From Asterias amurensis (lineage: Eukaryota > Echinodermata > Asteroidea > Forcipulatida > Asteriidae): DNA of 64,000 bases. How positions within the stretch are numbered: position 1 is the first letter of the stretch; each line of letters opens with the position of its first letter. This document shows, one piece after another, positions 44,474 through 55,362 of the stretch. The stretch lies in the NCBI RefSeq assembly GCF_032118995.1, contig NC_092662.1:1488001-1552000 (forward strand), in the 5' to 3' direction. The notes below the pieces were generated by a model, which was given only the letters and a program-made list of their open reading frames with translations, was not told the origin of the DNA and did no database searches. A program made the position numbers and the translations under genes.

Positions 44474-44935
44474 GTTGACAATTGTAGTTGTACGCAATTA
44501 AGTCAATTGAGGGCGCCCTTCTCAGATTTTTAGAGGCTGTTGGAGCAGCTGTCACGAGCTGAGCGCACCGGGGGTGACCCCGCCCACCTCCCTGAAACCA
44601 TTGCCTAACATTAGTTATGATCATGAGGAAAACTGAGCAGCCTTTATATTTGCAGAACTATTCATGTGACAGGGAGTTCAGCCACAGGCCTACTAAAACT
44701 ACCCTATGACGATCCGCTGCTAGACACAGCATCATGAGCTCCCCTAATTACCACCTCATCTTCCTAGTTGGTGATGAGGCGTAGTATAGCGTAGCCAACA
44801 TCTTGATGAAGCAGACGGGCGCCAGCATGAATTTTTCTAGACTTGCGATCCTTCCAGCAATTACACTGAGGGATACCTATCCACTGTATTTGGGGGGGGG
44901 GGGGGGCTGCGAAATTGAAGCCATCAGGCAAAACA

Positions 44936-45200
44936 GTCACCGTGGTCAAGTGGTTAGACTGCAGAGAACTTGCAATCACAAGAATGTGGGTTCGAATCCC
45001 CAGCTAACCGCTGATTTCACAATGACTAGAATGATATATTGTCGTCTAGCTACTGAATCACAATTTCTTGATTTGTGCACTTCATAATCATAGACGTTAA
45101 ACCAATAATAGTATGAGAGAGATTGGCTGTTGTCAACTTGGGGTTTATATCCCCTTGTGGGAGTTTGCCGAGTTCCCTTGATGGGAAGATCATCTATTAC
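44936..45200 (+). repeat. tRNA-derived SINE, family 2
   Basis: A box TGGTCAAGTGG and perfect B box GGTTCGAATCC (44989-44999) lie within a tRNA-like head. A body with GAATCACAATTTCTTGATTT and TATATCCCCTTGTGGGAG follows, shared with 39165-39345. Confidence 0.77.
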
Positions 45201-45441
45201 AAACCAAAACCAACTGAAACCCAATACTTTTACCCTCCGCTGTGTCACAGTTTTGACCTCTCACACCAAGTCTGCTTTTCATTAAAGGCTTTGGGACCAG
45301 ATGATCATTATTAAAAAATTACTGGTATGGAAAATTTAATTATGGCACCATTGAGATACGAAAGACGAATGTGTGTGCGCAAGGCTCTTATGACAGCAAT
45401 AAACTTGTGTAAAGTTCAGTTGGTTGTTATGTAGCCTGTAT

Positions 45442-45586
45442 TAGACTTGTGGCCATGTCGTTTAATGTTCGTGCAGCAGCAGTAGACCAGTACGGGACCA
45501 GAAGTCTTGCGAGCACGGTATGAGGCTGCAGGAGGAGCTGTTACGCTACACTGCGATAAACATTTAACGACTTGTTCACAAGTCTA
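45442..45586. repeat. Foldback MITE, TAGACTTGTGG family, copy 1
   Basis: TAGACTTGTGGCCATGTCGTTTA at the left end is inverted at the right (TAACGACTTGTTCACAAGTCTA). It lies about 150 bases upstream of the ACE2-like B start codon. Confidence 0.8.
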
Positions 45587-45739
45587 GGTCCGTGTCAATT
45601 GAACGGAAAACCAGATACCCGCATGATCATGAGCACTATGCAAATAAACACATTGTCGGACAAAGTCACAACCTAACCCAACATCTGGCAGCTTCGATTT
45701 TAGGAGTCGGGGAAGGTTCCATACGCAGGAGCCAACAAG

Positions 45740-48700
45740 ATGTTTTCCTACTATTACTGTACTTATATCCTCTTTATTTGTGTAGTCTCTTTACAAGTCA
45801 ACCTATCACTTGGAGATGAAGCGCTTATAACGGACATTGATGAGGCGAGGGCGTTTTTATCCCGCTACGAAGAAAGTGCCAAAGTGGTATACTATGCCAG
45901 CTCTCTGGCTAGTTGGAAATTCAACACAAATATCACCGATTACAATCAGCAAAAAGATGTAAGTAAACACACGCATTGATTGTTACATTTTGACAGTGTA
46001 TGACTAGACCTATAGTTTACTGCTTGTATAGACCCGGGGAATTCGGCCTATAGTCTATGTCAATCTAAAGCATATGTTGTATGTTGTACGAAAGTTTGGA
46101 ACCTCCCTATCATCTTCTGACCCATTGGTGCCCGGTCCAACATCCTTTAAATGAGCAGTCAATATAGCATTTCTTGTTCATAATACGCACGGTACTTTAA
46201 AATTGGCCCTTTTTTGATACTTGAATATTTTCGACATTTATTTTGTTTGAGAGGGTCTACTGGCTTCAAGAGACATTTGCATGAAAATTTGATGTGACAA
46301 TCAATTCTACAACTATCAGGGCGTGTGCACACATTTACATTGGTAAAAAAAAATAGTCGAAAACGGCAATTGTTAATTTAAGCAAATAATGCATACGTCC
46401 CGTACTTCCTTTTTTCTACTTTTTGATATGATACTTTGTTTTGGAGGGTTTATAGAGACTTTTGCATGCAAATTTGATGTTAAAATTATATCAAGTTCAC
46501 TATAACCAGGGCGTATGTATACAAAACATTAGTGGGAAAAAGAGGCGAAATATACTCTTTTGATATGTTGTTTTGGAGGATGTGAAAAGATTTTTGCAAA
46601 AGAAAAATCGTTTCTGTTTCTGTTTGCAATTTTGTCTAGGTCAAACCATAGATTGACTAGACGTCTATGCCGGAATACACATAGGGAGCCTACCTGTTCT
46701 TTTTACAAATTTCTGATTGACTTAGTATGAATGAAAACAAATTCATAACTCAATAATATGTAAATTGTTGTATTCTAACTCCATTTGAAACGAGGATTGG
46801 CTTTAAAGGCTCTGGACACCTTTGGTTAATGCCAAAGGCCAGTATTCACTTGGTGTATTCCAACTTGCAGACAATAACAAACCTGTGAAAGTTTGGGTTC
46901 AATCGGTCATCGGAATTGCAAGAGAATTTTGAAAGAATGACACCCTTGTTGCACAAATTTGTGTGCTTTCAAGTGCATAAGAAAAGGCTTGGAGTCTTTT
47001 GTTAGAAATTACCTCTTTCTCAAAAGCTACATTAAAGAGTAGGGAGATGTTATGCTATCAGGCTATCAGCAGCTCTCCATTGCTCGATACCAAGTAAGTT
47101 TTTACAGTTTTGTTGAGTAATTACCAACAGTGTTCACAGTGCATTAAATGCAATTTGGCTTATGTGTCCTTGCTCTATGCTGTGACGGAAAGGTTATTGG
47201 CATGGTATAGACTTGTGGACAAGTCGTGAAAGTCGAGTTGTGGAGGTGCTCTCACGAGATCACTGCTCTCGCGCGAACTGCTGGTTGCCCGACTTCTGCT
47301 CCTCACTCATTAACGGGAATAGAAGTCGGGCAACCAACAGTTCGCATGAGAGCAGTGATCTCGCGAGGGCACGCCACAACTTGACTATTTCCACCGAGTG
47401 GGACCATTAACGACTTGTCCACAAGTCTAGGCAAGAACCAGTCCAAAAGGTGGCTCCTGTTACCCTGGACCTTCCCCTCCCAATTTATGATCGAAATAAT
47501 TCATTCCTCTCGATGATAATCATGAAGTATCATTCTGATACATGGGTCATTATGTCAAACTTGATCAAACAAAACCAAAATAAGCGATCTCTTATGTAAA
47601 TAGCGCCTACAAAGTTTGCTGTTTGCACAATCCCGACTACCTTTTTAGTTGAAATTAAAGGGAAGTCACGTGAAAGATAATGCAGTATATGACGCACCAA
47701 AAGGTCGCAACCGCATTAAATCAACCAATTCACGACTATTATCTTATCTATCGTGTTTTATGGTCGAAACTAAAGGGTTTCATGATAATAAAGTTCGGGT
47801 ACTTGCATATCAGTTATCGACACTTAAAGTAGAATTTTAAATTGAACTGTAATAATTTATTGCCACTTCATTCCAACGCCTCCTCCCGATCCCCATACTG
47901 CCCACAAATTGTATTATGAATAATATTTTGATTTATATTATACCCCTCCCTTTTCCTGAGTGTACCCCTGAGATTCAATTTCAGCCATAAGTAAATAATG
48001 ACATTAATTTTGTGTCGAGGCTTGAACAAAACAATCGTTTATATTCTTCCCAGCTTGAAGCCAGTCTCGTTTCAGCCGCTTTCGGAAAAGAAGCTTACGA
48101 CAATGCCACCAGATTCGACGAGACTGGTTTTCCAGAAGACATCAAGAGACAGTTCCAGAAACTCAAAGACATTGGATCTGATGCACTGGAGCCTAGCAAA
48201 GTTGAAGAGGTAAATATTAATTTCTTGCCCACTTATTTACACCTTTTGAAACCTAATTGCAGAATGTTCACTTTCCTTACTTTTGTTTCGTATTTAGTAC
48301 AACCAGGTCATTAGCAAAATGACCGACAACTATGGCAAAGGTACGGTGTGTAGACCGAATGATGCAAGCGACTGTCTTCAAATTGAGCCGGGTAAGCCTG
48401 TACTAGTGCAGCTCACTTTTTCCATTTTTCTTGAAACTCGAAACACACTTTTGTGATGACGGTTCTAATGATTTCAATTTTGGACTTTGTGTCGCAAGAT
48501 TTGGTAAAGTCGAATTTATAAAATTGTTAAAGTAATACGTATGTCCTGTAGCTATTGCTTACCGGGCCGTTGTTTATACCCATGTTCACTGTAATTAAGT
48601 TGTGTTTGTCCCGTTCTGCAATGGTTTTCCAGGTTTGGGTAAAGTCATGGCTACCTCTGAAGACTGGGATGAGCTATTGTGGGCCTGGCAAGGATTCCGA

Positions 48701-51700
48701 GATGAAGTCGGGATACCAAACAAACCACTCTACAAAGAGTATGTGGCACTTGCCAATGAAGCTGCTCGTCTTAATGGTATGTGCTTTAAAATTTCTCATC
48801 ATTTTTATTATTATAATTGAATGCTTTGCTCGAAATAATGGGAATAACCTTTAAGATCATTAGCAATCTCCGTTCAAACGATGGTCGGCCAACCATGGCT
48901 TTAATAAAATGATTAAATAATATTGAATTTTTCTTTAAAATTAGCATCTAGCGATACTTTGGAGTATTTTGTACCATGTGCTTTCAACCAGTAAAGGACT
49001 GTCCTATGCCTACTTCATGCCTTACCAAACATAGGCCTATATCATAGTCTGCTTGACTGAATACGTTTCAATTCTCGTCTTTTCTCCAGGATATTCTGAC
49101 ATGGGCGAGTACTGGAGATCCGATTACGAGAGTGAAACCATCATTGCGCAGGCGTATGAGCTGTATGATCAGATCCTACCATTATACAAGCAGCTTCATG
49201 CCTACGTCAGACGCATCATGAATACCAAACACAGCGATCATGTGGATCTAACTGGACGTATCCCATCCAACCTACTCGGTGGGTTGATTTATTACCACAA
49301 GTTTGCCTTCAGAATGATGCAAAATCGGCATATTATAAATAAAAGTCATTAAAAAATATAGGCCAATGGCGATATTTGTTAGAAATTAACACTTTGTGGC
49401 AAACCCCACTGATTATTATAGTATTATGACGCACAAAGAAAACGACCGTCGTCATCACAAAAACCTTGGTTCATAATATTAATTGGGGTAAAAGAAAAAC
49501 TGTGTGTTATATCATGGAGGTAGGAAAAGTGTATGTGTATGGAGGTAGGAAAAGTGTTTGTGCGCATTTTGGGCGACGTGATAATACATCACAGATATGG
49601 TTTTTTTTTAAAGAAATTCCAAAGTCTGAAACTTTACCGTTTTCTTGTAGGCCATTTATATTGCTAAGCTGTATTTCATGACTAAACTGCTGCACTTTCT
49701 TTACAGGAGACATGTGGGGTCGCTTCTGGGGCAACATCTACAAACAAGTTGTTCCTTATCCAGACGCCCCAAATATTGACGTAACCGATGCTATGATTGC
49801 AAAGGTAAATAAAAGTAGTCAAGTGCCTTGAACTCAAGTTGGTTATGTTCCAAACTATTAATAATAACTGGTTTAACATTATTTGAGAACCGATCGCAAA
49901 CCTATTGCAATATTTTCGGAAACTACTTTACATTTTACCCTGCACTCCCAGGTCAATGGACCCAACTAGGGTCACGATGTGCCTTGTGCATTTTTTGGTC
50001 AGGCTGCCCTGGAAACTGGTTTTAAAGGTAGAATTAAACTCGTAGTTAACGTCTTTTGAGCCATTTCTGGGTCATTTTGACAGATTCTGCGTTATACTGA
50101 CCCAGAAAGGGTCGAGCCCACGGGTCCTGGAATTTTGGTCATTGTGCCGGGCGGTGTCCCGAAATTCTGTCCACCTGAGATTTATGCCCCTCGGCGAAAA
50201 TGTACGTTGCCTGATGGAGGAGAATTCAAGAGAGGGCGCATTCAAAAGGGGTTTGTACACAGCCTCGACAGGGGTCCAAATCTCCGGGGGGGGGGGGGTG
50301 GGGGTCCTGCCATACTAGTGTTATAGTGTGGTCAACAGCATGAATTGATTCGATGGTTGAGGCAATAAACAGAATCGACATGAAATCTAAAATCTGTGTT
50401 TTATACTGTAGGGGTTAACTCCCTTGGAGATGTTCGAAATGGGTGACGATTTCTTCGCTTCCTGTGGCCTGATACGAGTCAATGATGCCTTCTGGAATAA
50501 TTCAATGATTGTTAAACCTACTGATGGCAGGGAGGCTGTGTGTCACCCAACAGCATGGGATATGGGCAACGGTGAAGATTTTAGGCAAGTGAACAATGTA
50601 TACTTGGTTCATGCTTGATTCTTTAGCTCATACCTCTCATAGAATCGAATAATGTGCCAAAAAAAAGATACCCCAGGGATTTTTGTAAACAAAGGAAATT
50701 TTTCAAAGAAGTTAAACAGCTGAGCAGGCCGAACAGAGTTGCCCATCATACAAACTACATGTTCCTGTTTGCCTGAATAATGTGATTAAATAATACCCCA
50801 AAATCGATATTCAAAGTTCTTTTAAACTATGTATCTTTTTTGTCAAGCGTTTTTTGTTTTTTTGTCAACAGAAAGTTTCACAAATTTCTTTTATAATAAC
50901 TTCAAAAATAATTAGGCCTAGCCAGGTTTAATAAGTGATTGTTTTACGCCTTCATTGTAGAATTAAGATGTGTACCGAGGTCAACATGGAGTATTTTCAA
51001 ACCATCCATCATGAGCTTGGCCACATTCAATATTACATGCAATATAAAGATATCCCATTGCTCTTCCACGGTGGTGCCAATGGGGCCTTCCACGAGGCCG
51101 TGGGCGAAGTGATGACACTGTCTATTTCTACGCCTGCGCACTTGTCCCATCCTGACGTCGCACTTCTTCCCCCAGGGACTGGTGCAGATAAAGGTAAATA
51201 ATGACATTATTATAACTTCGAAGCCGGAAACAAATCTCTTTGTTGGGCAGAAAAAAAATGTGATCGCCAACTGGGCATAATTATTATGTTATTTTATGTA
51301 CATGATTCTGAAGTAAGCAAGTTTGCAATATACGATGTGACCTGTGACATCGCATGTTTACAAGAGAGCCACAGAGCCTGGACTTCCTGCAGGCATGATT
51401 TGTACACACCTCAAACATAAAATCTTGTATTAATATGGAGATTGCACTGTCTAATTCCTATCAATTTTTGATATGATGAAAGGGGCTCATCTCAAAAATT
51501 GTCAAGCTTTTACTTTCAGGATTTTATGTGGAAATATGACACAGTATGTCAACTTTCCCATTACCCATAGGGCCATTGTAGTATACTGCCTGCCAGAATA
51601 CTCAAAGAATGCTACAAGTTCACACTTATTGTAAACAAGGTTCACATGGTCTATACTCTCAGCAAACCTTTTGTGCCCATTACCTGCTCATGGAAATTGA

Positions 51701-53948
51701 AATAAATACAATTTTGCATGAATACGAAAATAAGTCACTACAATTTACTAACGTCGATCACTCTATAAAGTACCCAGATGGGGGATTTCTTTTAGATAAA
51801 AAACTGACACATTTATTTTCCTTAAAATTAATACATTCAGAGACTGATATCAACTTTCTACTGAAGACAGCGTTGAGTACAATTGGTACCCTGCCCTTTA
51901 GCATCGCTTTGGATCAATGGCGATGGGATGTGTTCGCTGGTAACATCACTGAGGATAAATGGATGGAAAGATGGTGGCAACTAAAGTAAGTTGAGTTTTC
52001 TGAAAACAACTTTATGCAACTGTCATCCATTTTCGTTTTGAGCAAAGTAGGTGGAAGGTTGCAATAGCTTATTCAAAACTTTTTTATTTACTGGTGTATT
52101 GACTTTCTTGTCATACTTTCTCCAGGCATGATCTTGTTGGTGTAAAGGCTCCAGTGACACGGACTGAGAATGACTTTGATGCCGGTGCAATGTATCACAT
52201 CGTCGTCGCTTACCCGTTCCTTGGGTAAGTATAAGCTGCGTCAATAGCCCTTTTTGAAATCACGGCTTCGGCTTGGGTTCCGGCTTTAGGCTCCGTTCTC
52301 TCGTGTGAAGCCATGCGCGTACGCAAAGCACGTACAACTGTCAAAACAACCGCACGGGGCCAAGCTAGCCTAAGCCGAATCTGGAGCCGAAGCCGTTGAT
52401 TCGTAAACTTTACACCCTTTACGGTAGGGTGTGTGATTTATAGTTTGGTAGTTCTGTAGGCCCCTGTGGCGTGAGCAGCTTATATTTACATACATTTTAT
52501 TCTACAGGTATTTCATCCGTACGGTCATCCAGTTCCAGTTCCAGAAAGCATTGTGTGACGCAGCGGGACATACGGGACCTCTACATCGATGTGACTTCTA
52601 CAAGTCGCAGGAGGCAGGCCAGAAACTCGAGTAAGATTGATAAGTTTGTTTTTATCCTAAACAAGTTGCTATTACTGCAATCGCAGTAGGCCTACTGCTG
52701 TAGCCTCGGTATTGTCTCTTTCGGGTAATGACGTCATATCTCTTTGAAATCATTCTACCTTGTGATTACGTTTAAATTTAAAAAAAAAATCTTCTTAAAT
52801 ATATTGAAGTAATTTCTATTGCATTTTTGTTGTTTTTAACTAATTTTGTTATTTTTTAGAGCTATGCTTAAGTTGGGAACGAGCAAGCCCTGGCCAGATG
52901 CAATGGAAGCCATTACAGGTCAAAGGTTAATGACAGCAGACGCCATCAACGCCTACTTTGCGCCATTGAAGACATGGCTCGAAGAGACCAACGAGAAGAA
53001 CGGAGAGAATATTGGATGGGAGACTCAGGGTAAGTTTAGGTCCCGGTCAACATTACATGGTTTGAAAAAATTAAGTTTTCATATAACGCACTTACTTTTG
53101 CATTTATCATTTTTGTGTTGTTGATCTTTTGTTTGCCTTTTTTAGAACAAGTAATGTAAACGCTGACAAGAGTGTTAGTGGGTAATGTGAACTGTTTTTG
53201 TGGGTTCTGTGAAGGTTTGCATGATTTGAAACACAATAAAATACGTTTGTAATATTCCTATCACAGTATCAACTTTGTTTTATGGAATCCTTTGGCACGG
53301 TTTCAGTGGAACCTGTCGATCGTTGGACCTCTGTGCCTGGCGGTGCTTAATAAGTAAAGCACGAATATAAGCATGGAACCTGTTTGTGTATTTGCCATTA
53401 TATTTTCTCAATCCATTTCCTTTTAACAAAAAATGTTGGCACTTTATTTTTACGTGTATGTTGCACATGGCATGGCTAACTAACTATCCACTGCTATTTT
53501 TCACTCTGGTTATAGCAGCTTCACACTCGTCCACGTACATGCAACTGTTTTTCAAATTTTCCAACTGAATCGATCAATAGCGCTTATGCATAAGCGTATC
53601 CTTTAAACAAAATATACCGCAAATCATCACAGGAAACCGAGTACAGTTAGAATAAACTCAGCTGCCCAAATGGATGCCATGTTTGAAAGCTGTGTACGAC
53701 CGTGGTTCTCCGTTTCTAGCTTGGACTCGGATTTCACCCAGAATCCTTTGCACGCCGATCATGCGCAATGGGAAATGTGGGTCATTTCTCTCTTAAGTAC
53801 ATGCACGGTTCCCTTTTTAACTGTCTATAACAAGATGTTGTTTTTGCTATACACAGAACCTGACGCTGGGGATGGTGCTTATTTACTACCTGGTGTATCC
53901 ATGCTGTTGCTGGTCTTATGTCTGATAGCTACACGGTTACAAATGTAA
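45740..53948 (+). CDS. ACE2-like peptidase (family M2), paralogue B
   Basis: Same family and intron positions as paralogue A; 644 residues, 13 exons: 45740-45958, 48054-48209, 48298-48391, 48633-48776, 49090-49278, 49707-49804, 50412-50584, 50961-51193, 51841-51985, 52126-52224, 52508-52630, 52860-53029, 53857-53948. Signal peptide [20 protein letters not shown]. Zinc site HHELGH (His375, Glu376, His379) plus Glu403. Arg273 in MWGRFW falls at the same number as ACE2 Arg273. HPTAWD, His508 and Tyr518 are present, and Gly517 replaces the chloride Arg as in A. The intron after 50584 is again GC-AG. The C-terminal tail ([21 protein letters not shown]) is hydrophobic to the end, as in a GPI signal or short anchor. 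Exons 4, 5, 11 and 12 are almost identical to A, while exons 1, 3 and 7 are not. Confidence 0.93.
46803..47149. repeat. MITE of the TTAAAGG family, ACE2-like B intron 1
   Basis: Left end TTAAAGGCTCTGGACACCTT; inner GAAATTACCTCTTTCTCAAA as in the 35549 copy; right end ACCAACAGTGTTCACAGTGC then ATTAA. No ORF. Confidence 0.75.
47208..47429. repeat. Foldback MITE, TAGACTTGTGG family, copy 2
   Basis: Almost the whole element is an inverted repeat: TAGACTTGTGGACAAGTCGT against ACGACTTGTCCACAAGTCTA at the ends, and GTTGCCCGACTTCT against AGAAGTCGGGCAAC near the centre. Confidence 0.88.
49945..50130. repeat. GGGTCA/TGACCC-rich repeat, ACE2-like B intron 6
   Basis: Alternating GGTCA and TGACCC motifs as at 31740-31935 (CTGACCCAGAAAGGGTC). 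A G/C-rich run with 11 G follows at 50286. Confidence 0.45.
52259..52400. repeat. Inverted repeat, ACE2-like B intron 10
   Basis: CACGGCTTCGGCTT near the left end pairs with AAGCCGAATCTGGAGCCGAA and CCGTTGAT at the right; GTGCGGTT-like arms lie nearer the centre. Imperfect foldback. Confidence 0.6.
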
Positions 53949-54007
53949 AGCAAATGTGGGGCCAATAGTTTGATAAGGGTTCTACACTTTATCACTTCTA
54001 CTGAGGG

Positions 54008-54122
54008 TTGATCCGGGTCCCGTGGGCCTGACACACTTCTGGATCACGTGATCCAAAAATGGGTCAAAATTGACCCAGAATGGGTCAGGTCCCATACGAC
54101 CCGGGATCCGGGTCAATTCTTA
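54008..54122. repeat. GGGTCA/TGACCC-rich repeat
   Basis: TTGATCCGGGTCCCGTGGGC is inverted as GACCCGGGATCCGGGTCAA; the interior reads AATTGACCCAGAATGGGTCA. The clearest member of this small family. Confidence 0.6.
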
Positions 54123-55063
54123 ACAGGGAATTCTAGAGTATATCTTACCAGAGACAGTTGCGGGAACAAAATTGAGCCAGTGATGCAATCTTGTAACTTC
54201 ATTTATTTTAATCATTTTAGTCATTGTTGCTCCTCATTTTATCTACATGCCAATTAAATCTTAAGATGACTGTGTTTGAACTGCAATAATGTACACGAAT
54301 TGGTTTTGACTTTGTTTGGAAGCATACCTCATTTATTTCCACAAATGATGCTAGTTCAGTGTATCAGTGTGCATCTACCGTTAGTTTTAGCTTCATGGCA
54401 AACACAGCTCCCCTACCATTATTAGTTGATTATAATATCTGTTACATGATACTGGAGCCCGTAGAGGGCGTGCACAACAGCTCACCCGTGTTTTATTTCT
54501 ATGGTTTAAAACTAACTTTGAATAACACAGGACTCCTATCAGACTAAGGCCACAATACAAAATAAGTCCAACTGTTAGTAGATGATCACAACATAATAAT
54601 TAATGAAAATTAGGAAGTTTTAGTTTCATATTTGTCACAATAGTAGTGTCACAACCCTAAAACGACTCATGGTCACATTGCTGCATGCTGAGCATAGTAT
54701 GCTTTTATCTGTTCAGATTACACTAATCAATATTGCAAACTATTAACTATTAGACGGTCCGATTTAATGATTGATGTATTCCTGTAACACATTAAATCTT
54801 GGCTGTTACTTAATATGTAGTTTTGCCTATAGTGTAACACTATAGAGCCACCTAGTCGCCTATATCAGCTCCGTTGCGCATTGAATTTTAATAAAAATGG
54901 AATAGAATTATTTACCATTATAATGTAGTCATGGAGCGCTAGTCAACACCGGCTACACGGATAAAAACAAAACCCTTCGGGGAAAGAAACGTACAACCAA
55001 CGCGGCAAAATTAAAACAGTGTGTTTTACTGAACCCTAACGGTGCAACCAAAACGGTGCAAAT

Positions 55064-55298
55064 GTAAAGTATAACTTTGATATTTGGAACTTCCTACACA
55101 ATCTGAGAAACGATTCGGCAAGAAGCGTTTCTCATATTATTTTGTTTTTAATCCCTTACTCTAAAACCACAATTCCTTTGAAGAGAAACTTTTCTCAAAA
55201 TGTTGTACATTATCATCAGCTGCGGTGCTTCTTATATAAATGGAACCTATTATGGCGATTCATTTATGTAGCAATTACCAAAGGTACAGTCCCTTTAA
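55064..55298. repeat. MITE-like element, TTAAAG family
   Basis: The right end ATTACCAAAGGTACAGTCCC then TTTAA matches the family. The left end (GTAAAGTATAACTTTGATAT) is its degenerate complement. Internal GAAACTTTTCTCAAAATG is shared with other copies. Confidence 0.6.
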
Positions 55299-55362
55299 GC
55301 TTGATCTGTAAGTTTCCCGTTTCGGATGAATACTGAATGCTGTATTAATTCTCCACATGAGT

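Larger units (their letters stand above)
44474..45739. other. Divergent intergenic region between GLMN and ACE2-like B
   Basis: Contains the GLMN promoter next to its start, a poly-G run (44891-44907), a family 2 SINE and a short foldback element at 45442-45586. The ACE2-like B promoter must lie at its right end. No other gene. Confidence 0.55.
53949..55362. other. Convergent intergenic region between ACE2-like B and the DBH-like gene
   Basis: 3-prime UTRs of both genes; a GGGTCA-type repeat (54008-54122), a possible ATTAAA signal at 54253, and a TTAAAG-family MITE at about 55064-55298. No gene seen. Confidence 0.5.
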
